Part shown: one piece after another, positions 38,651-51,400 of the stretch
How the letters are laid out: each line of letters begins with the position of its first letter
Position numbering within the stretch: position 1 is the first letter of the stretch
NCBI RefSeq assembly: GCF_037392515.1
Contig: NC_090288.1
Location: forward strand, 4,395,501-4,459,500
DNA from: Haliotis asinina
Taxonomy: Eukaryota > Mollusca > Gastropoda > Lepetellida > Haliotidae
Direction of reading: 5' to 3'
DNA length: 64,000 bases
The notes under the pieces: model-generated
The model's database searches: none
Seen by the model: the letters and a program-made list of their open reading frames with translations, nothing else
Told to the model about the DNA's origin: nothing
Program-made: the position numbers and the translations under genes

Positions 38651-39326
38651 ATGGGTTGCAAACAGACCAAAGTTACGCCTTTCAAACAGACTTCTCCAGA
38701 GGAGGCTCTAACGGGCAAAATTAATTGTCCTCATGAGCTGTACTACGCCAAGTGTCAGGTGACACGGCCCACGCCCCGCCTGTCAGGGGCGGAGATTCTT
38801 CAACAGCTACGGGATGAGGGCTTGGTCCCCGACCGTCAGTCCAGCGGAGGAGTGGCCTTCTCTGTCCCCGCTGTGGAGGGGGTTGTTCCCCGTGGCAAAG
38901 CTCCCCGACGTCTGGAGCAAATCCCAGTGCGATGCTTCTACACAGCTGAGAGGAGGAGACAGAAGGCGGATCAATTTCGACTGAACAGGTAAAATTTGAA
39001 AAAGAGGTTTCCAAAAAGTGCTTAATGTTGATCTAGCTTCATATCTTTTGTTTATTTAATTAAGGTTTGTCCAGCAATGTCAGAGGCTTTGAGTTGAGTT
39101 CATATTAATTCCCTACTGCACGTATATTTCACACAGGTTCGTGGAGCAGATCCAGAGGAAACAGCTGGACAGAGAAATCAAGCACAAAGCTGTCAAGGAC
39201 GAGAAGAAACGTCGCCAATTCCTGAAGAAAATGAGGGCGGAGCATCAGCTCCAGATGAGGGAGGAGAAACTGCAGAGGCTGGAGGAAGAGCGGGAGGCGA
39301 GGAAGAAGAAAACAGTCAAGAAGTAG
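38651..39326 (+). CDS. STMND1-like small myristoylated coiled-coil protein, two exons
   Basis: Exons 38651-38988 and 39137-39326 join in frame (AG|G, donor GTAAAA, acceptor TTTCACACAG) to 528 nt, 175 residues. The start was chosen at MGCKQTK: Gly2-Cys3 is a classic N-myristoylation plus palmitoylation site and the ATG has A at -3 and G at +4. The frame also has an ATG at 38567. The middle (SGAEILQQLRDEGLVPDRQ, then VAFSVPAVEG and APRRLEQIPV) resembles vertebrate stathmin domain-containing protein 1, which also begins MGC. Residues about 105-175 are a highly charged Lys/Arg/Glu coiled coil (QIQRKQLDREIKHKAV, EEKLQRLEEEREARKKK). Likely a membrane-anchored tubulin-binding-type protein, but the match is from memory and moderate. 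Two CREs lie just upstream. Confidence 0.65.
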
Positions 39327-39432
39327 ACTGCAGAGAACTACGCGTGATAAAAATTTATCAAAAACATATAGTGAACACAATAACAAAAGAAAAAAAGCAA
39401 CAGGCCGAGTGAAACAGGAACACAGAAGATGA

Positions 39433-39438
39433 AATAAA
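39433..39438 (+). terminator. Polyadenylation signal of the STMND1-like gene
   Basis: AATAAA 107 bp after the stop codon. Confidence 0.5.
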
Positions 39439-39734
39439 GATGATTCGCTGGCAGTGTTGAGACTTACGAATTCTTGTTTTCTATTTTTTGTAGTTATGGA
39501 TATGTGAACTATTTTATTCAAACTGTTTTACATTCAAAAGCAATGAATGTAGGACAAGCATACGATAAATACGATAAATGTACCTATGGTGATTGTGTAC
39601 TTTAAGTTTATAATAAAATGGCTTATGTGCTACATACTTTGTCTACCTATAGTCTTGTTCCAAAATGGAGAGATTATTGTTTGGTGCTATAAAGACGCAT
39701 TCGGCATCTGTTCCACCTTTATGTCCCAGCGGAA

Positions 39735-39870
39735 TGTTAAAAGTAGAGCCTGGACCAGAAAATCCAATGATTGGCAACATGACCAACCATCTACGTAACT
39801 GGGATACGATGATTTTTGTATCAACCACGTCAGCGAGCCTGACCACCAGATCCCATTAGTCGCCTCGTAA
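39735..39870 (-). mobile_element. SINE-like repeat, family 2
   Basis: Reverse copy: GAGCCTGGACCAGAAAATCC, CTACGTAACTGGGATACGAT, ACGTCAGCGAGCCTGACCAC and CCCATTAGTCGCCTCGTAAG. Confidence 0.65.
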
Positions 39871-39874
39871 GAAC

Positions 39875-41100
39875 GTCGAATAAGTGCTGCATCAGATGAC
39901 ATTATAAGGTTACATTTTGCATAAATATCCCAAAATTTCGATTTGTTTTGGGATGAAGTCGAAGGATGAAACAGGCATCCTCTAATGTACGTATATATAT
40001 GCAAAGATTTCTTTAACAAACATACAAATATGGTTCGATTAAAACATATACCTTCTACAAGACTGTGAATACAGTTAAAGTCTCAGTATGTGTGGCATTG
40101 TAGGAGATAACACAAACAATCGTTCTGGTGAAGAATCTGAAATAGTATTTAAAAATGGATGGGTGGTGAAGGGTGGGACGTACTTCCCGTTAATACGGTG
40201 GTTGGAAAGTCTATTGGTAGATTAACGCTTAAATTCATAATTTATATCTTCTGTAAGAAACCAAACATTCAATTATACTTGAAAATAAAACCTCCAAACT
40301 GGTACAGACGCCTTTCTCAGGCAAAAACTATTTTCTTATTAACACTTTCTCGACACTGACAGTTATATTCTTGAAGTGCATGTATGCATCTCCATTGAAG
40401 TATAGGTACACTTAATTTGATACCGAAACTAGCGATTTCGATATTGTTCATTCAATAGGTATTGGTCGTGACTCGTGAGAACCGGAAGTAAAGATATTTA
40501 GGACTCCACTGCATGTTGAAAAGTAGGCAAAATATGCGCGGTGCGACTTTTTCAGATTTTACAAATAAATTAGTTTTTAAACAAAGGAGCATTGAAGTAA
40601 AATGGAATATATATCATAATTCTTACAGATCTAATTGTGTGCGGAAACAAATGACAAGCTTAAGCAGTTCCTGCTGAACACGTCGCCATATCCAGTTTCA
40701 CGCCAATGTCACCCAAATAAAACATATCTGGTAACATTCAAAATAAGACATAATGTTGAAAAGGTCGCTTTCAATTTAGAAAACTACATGACACGGCAAG
40801 TTTTCATTACTGGAATGTACCTTTTCTAAATAAACGTGGTAAAATCTTTCACAAAACCATCCAGTCACAGCTGCCAGTGTCTAAAACCGCATTGAGGGCT
40901 AATTCTACGAAACTGCTGCTCCAAAGACCGACTCTAATTTTGTGTAGTAAAACCAGGTTTCAAACAAGGATTGGCCTTGTTCGTGATTGCGCCCTCAATA
41001 GAAATGTCTTCGGTTGACCAAGCATACCTCTGTCCTACTCAGAGAACTGTTTCAGGGTTTTATGTCTAAAAAAATTAGCAATCAATCTGCTTTTCTTCCT
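39875..41100. other. Gene-free stretch
   Basis: No coding segment or bounded repeat recognised on either strand. Confidence 0.4.
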
Positions 41101-41103
41101 TTC

Positions 41104-41210
41104 GTTTTTTTGTTTGTTTTTTGTGTTTTGTTTGTTTGGTTGGTTTTTTTGGGTTTTTTGTTTGGTTGGTTGGTTTGGTTTGTTTGGGGGGGGTTTTTGT
41201 GTGTGTGGTT
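41104..41210. repeat. 107-nt tract of only G and T
   Basis: Plus strand holds no A or C over this run (TTTGTTTG, GGTTGGTTTTTTTGGG and GGGGGGGGTTTTT motifs). G/T bias continues with few interruptions to about 41295. Open frames here are low-complexity artefacts. Confidence 0.85.
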
Positions 41211-41556
41211 ATCATTGTTACGTTTTTGTGGCTCTTTTGTGTCTGTTTTGTTTTTGTTTTTCTCTTGTTTTTTGTTGGATTGTTTTTGGGGGGGTTGCTT
41301 GGAGGCAGCTGAAGATACTTGTATGTCTGAAGATCAGAGATATTGTTTGAAGATATCTTGAAAATACAGACTAGACTGCTCATCAGATGATTTTCAGCGG
41401 ATATCTGCCCAAATCCCCCATGATTTGCGGTCTACTAGCTAACGAGGGCCCGTTCCACAGAGCGATCGTAGACCTAAGATGATTGTAACTCCCATAATTT
41501 AACATAGACTTATGACGATCGTACTGCTGTGATCGCCTTGAGGTACGGGGCCCTGA

Positions 41557-41661
41557 GCATAGATTTTCGAAGCTCCGTTAGTGATAAGGAAGTCGTAAGT
41601 GACATACATTAACAGTAACTTACGACTATCTTAGTGCTAAGACAGCTTCAAAAGTCAGGGC
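41557..41661. mobile_element. Hairpin MITE (GGGGCCCTGA..TCAGGGCCC)
   Basis: GATTTTCGAAGC and GAAGTCGTAAGTGACATAC face CTTACGACTATCTTAGTGC and AGACAGCTTCAAAAGTCAGG. The ends are GGGGCCCTGA and TCAGGGCCC. Same family as 12249-12355. A related hairpin-like segment (CGTTCCACAGAGCGATCGTAG..) immediately precedes it from 41448. Confidence 0.6.
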
Positions 41662-41751
41662 CCAGTCCTAAGAGTATAGGAAAAGCGGATTGTTTGTCTC
41701 ATCTGTAAGGCATTAAGGTATCAGGCTAATGAGATACCAGTGACTATGATC

Positions 41752-41896
41752 ATACACCGTTTTCAGCTATATTCCAGCAATATCACGACAGGGGCACACA
41801 AGAATTAGCTTCACATATTGTACCCATGTCAGGAATCGAACCTGGGTCTTCCGCCTGACGAGCTAACACTTTAACCACTGGGATACCCCGTCGTCC
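41752..41896 (-). mobile_element. tRNA-derived SINE, family 1
   Basis: Reverse copy with ATATTCCAGCAATATCACGAC, GGAATCGAACCTGGGTCTTC and ACTTTAACCACTGGGATACC. Confidence 0.75.
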
Positions 41897-41899
41897 CTC

Positions 41900-43340
41900 A
41901 TGAGTCACGAGAAGTTGAAAAACATTTCTTGAGGTCAGATTATGAAACAAAGTTTATACAACATGAGACTTGACTAAAATGTATGACCTAAATAATTCTT
42001 AGACCTCATTTTCCTGCTTGTTTACGACTCGTGATGAATGAGGTACCAGTTTGTTTGTTTTTACATGATGGTCATCCAAGACTGGGTGTCTGTATGTTGA
42101 ACAAATACTTGGATACCGCAGCCTCTAGTGGTAAATTGTGGTGACTTGACCTTATTAGGTCACCCAAAATTCCTATTGCAGTGCTTCATGTGGTGACCAT
42201 GGTATAGAAGACCTGTGGATTATATTGAATACTAGACCAATGGGTAGTTCTTGCACTGAATTTCAATGTTAATTACTCAAGGTGTCTTGATCCTTGTCCA
42301 CCAGACTCTTTCTCAAGGAGTCCATACATTAAGGTTGAAACATTTCATCAAACACATGACAATCCAGGCATTTTCTATAAACATTTACTTTTGAAGTACA
42401 ATTCATACACATATATCTCACTGGAAATGTACAACAAACGGGCCAGTTTAAGCCTACTGGCAACATTAACGGATACTGCTGTGTAAGATACTGCTTAAGA
42501 TCGCTGCTTCACTGTCCGTCAGGCGGTAACTGATGGGGTAGAAACTGATCTCAGCAAAACCATTAACAGTCAATGTCAGAGTATCAGAGTTACAATCCGT
42601 TCAGCATTTACTCACACATTAACACTTTTCAGTATTGAGTACACCTTTTGAGTTCAGTTGAGTTAGCAGATTTATACCTAGTACTGGACATTTTAGGATT
42701 TTTGTAATGGTACTATCCATTTACATGTAGCAATTAGTTTTGCAGTAAGATAACTTAGCTGAAGCAGTTATTAGAAAATTCAGTATAAAAACTTCATGAG
42801 TGATATGTGTACTAAAAGGTGTGGGAGAAAAGAGTCTTGATTTACATATAAAGATGATGTGGCACAATGGAATCCAGAACCTGTTTTCATAAGAAGAGCT
42901 CCTTGCAGCATCAAATGCTGTCAGCTGCTGCTTAGTGGGGATAGAGGTACTACTGTCCAGAGTTTTGGCTCACAAGTTATTATTATCACTTCTTACAGAT
43001 AAATATCGTGTATCGTAAACAAATATGCCTTTACTAGTCCAAGACATAAACTCAACACTCATGAATCAAAAAGTTGCTATATAGTATCATTTAAGGGAAC
43101 AGTTGCTCATTTAATGACATATTTTGACATTGTAGCTATACAGTGATGGTTATATAAAAATCCAGTCTGAGCCTGACAATTCAGAAACTGAAGCAACACT
43201 TCGTGTTGTCTGGGTATGATGATACACTTTCATTTCAAGAGAACAGAAGTTGACAGTAATATGATTTGGTTATCATTGTCTATTTCAACTCGACTAGAAA
43301 ATGGTGTGCAAACACAAATCCTTGATAACATTTAAACATA
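41900..43340. other. Gene-free stretch
   Basis: No coding segment recognised. AT-rich, no bounded repeat seen. Confidence 0.4.
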
Positions 43341-43344
43341 CCTT

Positions 43345-43430
43345 TAGAAATCCACAAAGCTGTCCTAACTCTATAGTTTATCATAGACTTATAAATATCA
43401 CAGCGCCACAAGCGTTTTGTGGATCCACAA
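43345..43430. mobile_element. Small hairpin element with GATCCACAA ends
   Basis: GAAATCCACAAAGCTGTCCTA faces CGCCACAAGCGTTTTGTGGATCC, with TATAGTTTATCATAGACTTAT between. Imperfect foldback. Confidence 0.35.
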
Positions 43431-43479
43431 CCTGCAGCACCACAAACTTTACCAGTATGTCACAATACTGTATGATGTA

Positions 43480-43963
43480 CAGTGAGACCCCAGATATCTG
43501 GACACATTCCTTCTTGTAGAAATCGTCTGGCTAAGTGAATATCTGGACTTTTATCATCCAGGCCTTGGTGTTGAAACAGTGGTGAGCATGCACTTCTGGG
43601 TTCAAATCACCTCCAACAGAGCATGGTCCTTTAGGTTTGAAAAATTACAATTCACTCTCTGTCAGACAGACAAACTAATCACCACTAATGCCCAGCTAAT
43701 CGGCCATTAATCTGAATCATTAGACCTTGTTACGTGTCTAAACACATGGACACTCCCGCTTCTCTTCACAGCGGAAGATCAAAGCTTCAAACAGATAAAT
43801 GAGTTTTGTTTTGATTTAGCTGGTTGTTTTGTAAAATTCACTGTCCGGAAACAGAAACTGCAAAGACAGTCACATTTATAACATAAGAGATTGTTTTTTA
43901 TGAGTACTGACCGGAAGGTAAAGTTACCGGATATTTGGAGTCCGGGTACCCATGGTCTCACTG
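43480..43963. mobile_element. 484-bp MITE with TA duplication (pogo/mariner-like)
   Basis: Ends CAGTGAGACCCCAGATATCTGG and, reversed, CAGTGAGACCATGGGTACCC share the terminal CAGTGAGACC and are flanked by TA (43478-43479, 43964-43965). Inside them AGATATCTGGAC and CCGGATATTTGGAGTCC form a second inverted match. No transposase frame was seen. Confidence 0.65.
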
Positions 43964-44784
43964 TAATTTATGAAACTGTGTCACCAGAACTAGCAGTGAA
44001 ACAATATCCTGTGACATCCGACTGTTGCTGGGTTACCTCTGCAGCCAAACACATTGAAAACATTACCCCTCAGATCAAAGGAACTTTTAGGACTTTAAAA
44101 GTCATTAATCACACTTTTCAAATAAACATCTGATCAGCGACAGACAAGGTCAATAATCTGATCATCCAAAACCTTAAAAGGGCTATTCTCCATATCTACT
44201 GATCCTATGTTATCACTCGTCCAAAATATACTGTGGACTCACAATGGTACCATACTATCATGTTTAAAGTCTATACCAAAATGTATTTAACAAGTGACAT
44301 CCTAAGCAGTATTAGGGACAGTTCATAATTTATGGTTGGAGGGTGATGACGATTTTTATGAAGAAGAATGTACAATGTGAATGACACCGCAACCACCCCC
44401 TCACCCACCCACCCCTCTGACATTCATGTACAAACTGAACGACACTCCTTGCATGTCAAGTGCAAAATCAATGACACCACCTTTCTATAATTTTTAAGCA
44501 AAATTGTTTGATATTTTTACGTAAAAAAATTGCTGACCCTACCAGTACATGTACGCAAAATTGCTGACACATCTCTACCCTACCTGGAACAAACTGAGTG
44601 CCCCTTCCTGCAACATAAAAATCATCATCACCGCTCACACACACACACCACCAAAGCCATAACTTACCGTATGAGAAGCCCCTTTGCTTCCTGATATCTG
44701 CACACAACTGTCATTGCAAAACAATTAAAGTGCAACATTTAACCTTCCTTGACAAATCATGGCATCTTTTTCAGTAAGAAAGTA

Positions 44785-44852
44785 AGTTCTTTATGGATAA
44801 CAACTTCCTCATTACATATGGTGCTTTGTTATCCAGAAAGAATCCTACTTCC
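44785..44852. mobile_element. Tiny foldback element (TTCTTTATGGATAACA), copy 1
   Basis: AGTTCTTTATGGATAACAAC faces GTTATCCAGAAAGAATCCTA within about 70 bp. A relative lies at 48661-48783. Confidence 0.5.
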
Positions 44853-45474
44853 TAATAATGCCAATCAAACAAATCATCTTTTTCAGTGCCAAGCCTGCAA
44901 CAAGATACTTTCAAATACATGCATAAGTTTTTTTGTCAGAATTTCAAACCAGAGGCTTTTTTTGTGGCCAGAATTTCTATATGGGTCCTTTTACTGGCCT
45001 GAAACTGAAACTGAAGGGCATTCAGATAAACCAGTTGTTAATTTTAGTCCTTTTGGTTGCCAGACTGTCAAATTAAGACCTTTTCCAAGCTGCATGAACC
45101 TTGTAATGGAGAGACCTGTGAATGTTTATGGTACCCATGCAGGACTCAGGCATGTGCATAGCGAGTGGTACTGAAAGTCAGCATGCTGTGTCCACAACAC
45201 TTCTTCCATATCTGCTCTCTTCAAGAACTCCAGTGTTGAAATGGAACTAGCACTTGTTGATGCATGGAAACCTCCAATCTTTCAGGAATGAGAATAGGCA
45301 TGAGTGAAAAGAGAGGAAAATGAGCCAGGTGTTGAGGGGGCTGCAGGTTTAGATGATTCACAAGAATGACCCCAGCCCCATCAAATCTGTGGAAAAAACT
45401 CATCCCTGATCCTTGTGTCTGGCCATGTAGTCAGTTCAATTTATATATTTTCAATTCCTTGCACACATCACTGT

Positions 45475-48400
45475 CTAGCTGTCATCCATACTGGTCCCCA
45501 ACTGAAGTCTGAAGGTGACAGAGGTGGGCGTGGTGACATCAGCTACATAGATCTCCTGGCCGTTTTGTAGTCCTAGATCTGAAAAAGCACACTAAACGGT
45601 CAGAATCCACCATCACTATGATAAAAACATATGTTAAAACACAGTATGATGTACAATTCTGATCACATCATTCAAAGGTTTTACATAAAATCACTATCAT
45701 ACCACCATTGGCACCGAACATATAAACATGGGAAGGCAAGACAATGACTTCATTTTCATACTGCTGTATCAAATTTTCTAATCATCCTCCGGATGTCTAC
45801 CTTCAAGCATTTGGAAAGCTTTTTCCAAGGTCTTGAATGCTGCATCCCAGAACAAATAATTTCTGACTTGGAGCCATGACATTCTTTGTTCATTGTGTCT
45901 TCTTTACATATGATCAGTCAAACATATTACCCAGTACGTGCAGGCAGACTTCAAAACAGTCTGCTGAAAGTAGCATCACAGTGAAAATTGCAAACATATT
46001 TCAATTTTCAAGAATGACCTTGAACTTTCTCTTTCTGTCAGGTTCTGACCTTGAGGGTGATCTTGACCTTGGCACTACAGAATGTTTGATAAAATAATTC
46101 CTCTAAGATACATAATACGATATCCTTGAAATGTTCAGAAACTGCATGGTTTGTGTGACAGCAGTGGTCAAATTCAGAGCAATTACAAAGATTCCACAAA
46201 TCCAGTCTGTTCAATTCAACCATTCATTTGGAGAAATTGGTTTCATCACATGTTGACCTTGCAAGGGACAATCTCAAAAACAACACCATATATGTTCCAT
46301 GATATTTTCAATACAGGTTCTAATGCCCATACTCACCTTTAAGGGTTTTCTTTAAATTTTCTTTAGTTTTTGCTTCTATAGATTTCACAGTCTGCATATA
46401 CAGAGTTTTGTTTTTACCATCTATACAGGTTGTGATACCAGGGGATTTCATTTGACTGTAAAAAAAGAAACAACTCTTCAATGTGTGTTTAGCAGTAAGC
46501 GATTTTAGTGTTACGTCACATTCAACAATATTCCAGCTATATGGCGGTGATCTGTAAATAATCGAGTGTGGACCAGACCTGTGTTAAGTAAAACTGTAAG
46601 CAGTGATTAAGGGATGGACGATCCAAACAGTTATGATACATAAAACATCACGACACAGAATGGATACAATCAGTCAATGGCTAATCAAACTTGCTGTTAT
46701 CTATATGCACCTCAATACATGACCTTCGATGCGATATGATACATACAGAATTGTATCACTATTTTCTACAGCAATGTAAATGAAGATGACCTCTTGTACT
46801 TGTCCCAGCATGCAGTGTTTCTGGAGCAAGCCTACTGAGATAATGCCTTAGCTTTTGATATGGGAAACACCACTAAGAAGACCCTTCAAGCCATCCAAAA
46901 CCGATTTCACTGAATAATTAATAACTAATAATAACATGAAATAACATAAAGGATCACAAAGCCCTAAGGCTGAATAAACAAAATTATTTGTTTCTTGGCC
47001 ACATCTTTTGTCAAAAGTGATAAGTTTGGTAGGACTTTTTAAAAAGACAAAAATAGAAAAAAGTGACAAGGAAGGAACACATGTCTATATTTTTTCTCTC
47101 AGAAATACAGCTTGGGAAGTTTAGCAGGTGTGAATGAGTTCTAGATTCAATCACACTCAGTCGTTTAGTGGACAAATGGATGATCAAAATTAATTAATTT
47201 TCAAATAGCAATAAAAAGTTGTACACAAATAAAAGTGACACACCGAAACCTGAGAAACATTTCCCTTTTTTTATTTAGCCTAAGGTGATGAAAGTCACTA
47301 AGGTAACCTTAGTGCAATGTTAAAGAATGGGAGCTAAGGACAACCTTAGCAATGAGTGCTTCTTGGAAGCAGCCCCTGGTCTTTTGATCCTGAATGAACT
47401 CTTGAGTTTTATGCCAGAATTTGAGGTTCAAGTATACATAATGGAAGACAACAGACAGATGTGCGAGAGATTTAGAACTGGTTTGCTAGCTTGCTTTGTT
47501 CAACGCATACGACATTGGTCAATATTACAAGTATTCTCACATATTTCAAACATGTATGACACACAAATTTAATTCTGAAATCTGGTCAACTCTCCACATT
47601 ATTCATGAAAAGTACTCACTATGTATTACTCTCAATGAGGTGTGTGATAACGTCCTGGAGCTTGTCGTTCTCGGAGAAGGAGAGGGCTTGAGGAATCTGG
47701 CTGCAGCCCATACAATCATCCTGATACAGGAAAGAAGGAGTCAGTAGATGTTACGATGCACTGGACAGTATGATATATACCATATCACTACTCAGAGTGA
47801 GTCTATTTTTTAGTGATATTCCACCAATATCACAGCAGTACACCAAAGAAAGAGACAATGAAAAACACAACTTTGCAGATTCTGATACCTTTTGGTATGC
47901 ACTTACCAAAACATATCATTAAAAATGCCAATTTAACCTACAAAGTTGAAAAAAATGTGATGAAAAAAAAAGCCCACGAAAGCAGAGTTCAGACTATTCA
48001 CTAAATTTCCTCCAGCGCTGAGGGAAAAGTGGTTTCAACAGTTGTGCTTTGCTGCACCCATAACTCCTGCGCAGTGAATAGGTTTGCGGAACATGAAACA
48101 GTATGCATGCCCAGAGTATGAGACGTGAGCAGTAGTCTAATCTTGGTTGTGTACACAAACAAGTAAATAATCTACTCGTTATATAAAAAAACTTGTTGAT
48201 TGTGGTAAATGGCCTCTGTGGTTTATTGACACCTATATGTCTGCCTGCCTGTCTGCTAAAGACAATATGCAATACACAGCTTCAATCACTGACCACATGC
48301 AATTTGAACTTAACACCTATCAGGCTATACGTCATAAACAAAATAAATTGATTTATGACTCATCCACCCGAGACCTATCTCTGCCACATTATGTAATTAG

Positions 48401-51400
48401 GCAGGTGTGATACTTGTACACGACATGTTTTTATGTCTGTGGGTTGCAAACAAACTACAGCCATTTTTCTCAGATGACTGGATCTGACAGAAACTGGTGC
48501 AAACTCTTGTCAGTTTCAAGTCCTGCTTTGTACTTGGACGAATGACAGTTTCCAGCCACGCAGTAGTTCACCATGTCTACTGAGGTGATTTTTGATTGGA
48601 TCGAACATGAATTCAGAGAACATGTATTTACAAAACCTAACATCTCTATACATGTATACATTCTTAATGGATAACAACTTCTTCTAGTGTATATGATTTT
48701 GTTTGACAATGGTATATGAATCCATACTGAAACGATGCATCAAGTGCAATAAAAGATGTTATCCATAAAGAATCTTACTTTGTGACTCGCCATACTTCTA
48801 AAATGCCCAACAACAGATCATCTCTCTTTCTTTCTGAACAGGAGAACACTTTAACCACCAAGCTGCCCAAATGCCCCTGCACAACTCAGACATGAAGCCA
48901 AAGGACAGAAATAAAACCCATGAAAATTCTAAACGAGCCCCAGTGAGTTGGGAGATTAAGATCCCTGAAACTGAGGAAATGTAAACTTGCTTCAATTGTT
49001 CATGGCTGGGTAGGAGGCAAAAAACAATGTGATTCATGGACTGTTAGACAGAGTTCTGGTGGCCGTGTAGTGATAATATCCAAATTGTTTTCAGGCAGCA
49101 ACAAACTTAATGACATACTGAACCAAGTTTCTTTGACAGCAACTGAGAGAACCACTGTATCCTGAAACGGTATACACTGTATATTCATTAACTGGAAGAA
49201 TTACTGGGACCTGTCTACAGAACCACAAACAATGGAGGCTATCTAAACTTTGCTTTTTGGTCATATTCTAGAAACCAATCAATCAGTTCATAAAGTGTAG
49301 CCGTTGTCTGAATGGTTAAATCCGTTTCGCCCTCTCATGTTTGACTGGACTGGACGTCATAGGTCATCATAGGTCGTTCAAAGGTTACCTGACCTGGCTC
49401 CGATTTCTCGAAAGAAACTTAAGTTTTTACTCAAATTTCAAACTGAGTTTGACAATTTGAAACTGATTAATTTTAACTCAAATGCATTTTTTAAAACAGA
49501 AAATGCCAAAAGACCTTAAGCAATATATTCACAAAACTCAAACTGTCCACTATTATTGAGTTTAATATCAATTTCAGTACATTCTGGGAAATGTATTTTC
49601 TCAAATTTGAGTAAAAACTTGAACTTTAGTCAAAACTCAGACTTAAGTTTGTTTCAAGATATTGGGGCCAGATCACATACTGTCACACACTACCTACAGC
49701 TGTTACACATTGTGTGTTGATGGACATGGGAAACTTTCACAACCTACCCTCTTCTGTGCTTCGAATGTGTATGTGTACACGCCTTCCGTGTCGTTGAAGT
49801 TCATGTAGTTGTTGAGAGGATGTGAACAGCTGGAACAAATATCTTGTGACACAAATACACAAAGCATAACAAAGTAATAAAGAGATTGTCATTCAGCTCT
49901 CAGGAAATGCATTTATATTCATCCCCTTTTCCAAAAACATTTAAGACATTGGTGTAAAGTCATGCTCCATCGATGTGATTGTCATGAATAATCAATGTCT
50001 CATAGGGCAACAAATTCTTTCTCACTTCTCAAAAATTTTGTTTAAGATGCCTCGATTCATATTAAATATAAAAGAGCAAGAAAGACTTGCGTGATCCAAA
50101 ACATTAAAAGAGTACATTTATTTATAAAACAGCAAATGGTCCTACTGGAATCCCCATTACATGACAGACTGAATGTACATGACATGAAGTTCACGATATT
50201 TAGGATCTGGACCAAACAATCATGTGAACAACAGAATGAGCATATCTCTACACAACTGGATATAATGACATGTGTCAAGCAAGTCAGTGAGCATGAAAAC
50301 CCCACCATTCCTTAGTCTGTAGTGAATACTCCACTCAGACATACTCTGACTTCCAGCCTACCTGTCCATGGTTTTTTCCATTAATGCTGAGCTGGAGGCA
50401 GGGTAACAACAAGTATTCTCTTTAAATGGCTTGGTATGACACAGCCTCTGAATGAAAGCACTTGCCTTCCAGTAATACTTTCACAGCCATGAAAGCATCA
50501 GCTAGGAAGACCCTTACCTTGTTGCCACCTTGAACACCTCTGTAGCACAGGCCGCTGGAATCACAATAATGTCACAGTCATTCCCAAAGCATAATGTTGA
50601 GGACGCTGGTTTCTAATGAATGCATTTCTGAGTTTCTGACAGGACATACAATGTGTCCATCTGCGGAATCAAACTAGATCCTTTGGTGTGACAAGTGAAC
50701 ACTTTGACCTCTAGGCTACACCAGCACACTCAATGCCTCTGACAACAAAGGATATGTTTACTGTTATGGTTGTTGTTTGAATCAGCACACAGCAATATTC
50801 CAGCTATATGGTGGCAGTGTGTTAATAATCAAGCCTGGACCAGACAATTCAGTGATCAACATCAGCATTGATCTACACAACTGTGATAAAATGGCATGTT
50901 TCAAGCAAGTCAGTGAGCTTGTCCACCTGATCCCATTTGTTGCCTTGTATGACTAGCATCAGGTGCTGAACACTAATTCCAACCCCAATCTTCACAGGTC
51001 ACAAAGGACATGTAGTGAGGGAATGGGGAACAACCTCATGTGAAGTAAAGGGAACAGCCTGGTAGTGAGTGGTGGTCATGCCAGGGATATTGTTGAAATG
51101 TGCCTAAGATCTCATTGGAAAAAGAAAATCTTTCCCTTTTAAGTTCATTAGTTCATTACTATCAAAAGACATTCCCTGAATGATACAGTTCCCCTCAAAG
51201 CTCCACAAAGTGTGGTCATACCTGCTACTACTGCATTAGTTGATGCCACAGCGGGGATGATTCTCTTGACAACACCTACACAGATAGAATGTTGTCCCAT
51301 CACACACATCTTTATGTATTTATTCCACCATGATAAATGCATTCATCAACAGTTTCATAGAGTTCTAATGACATGATACTAAGAATAGTTGTCCAATAGA

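Noticed and set aside
41014-41361. Hydrophobic-looking 115-codon frame
   Set aside because: It is the translation of a G/T-only tract (Phe, Val, Leu, Gly, Trp, Cys only); low-complexity artefact.
44749-45174. 141-codon plus-strand frame near the end of UBA3
   Set aside because: It starts inside a small foldback element and shows no known domain. Could be an old pseudogene, but unsupported.
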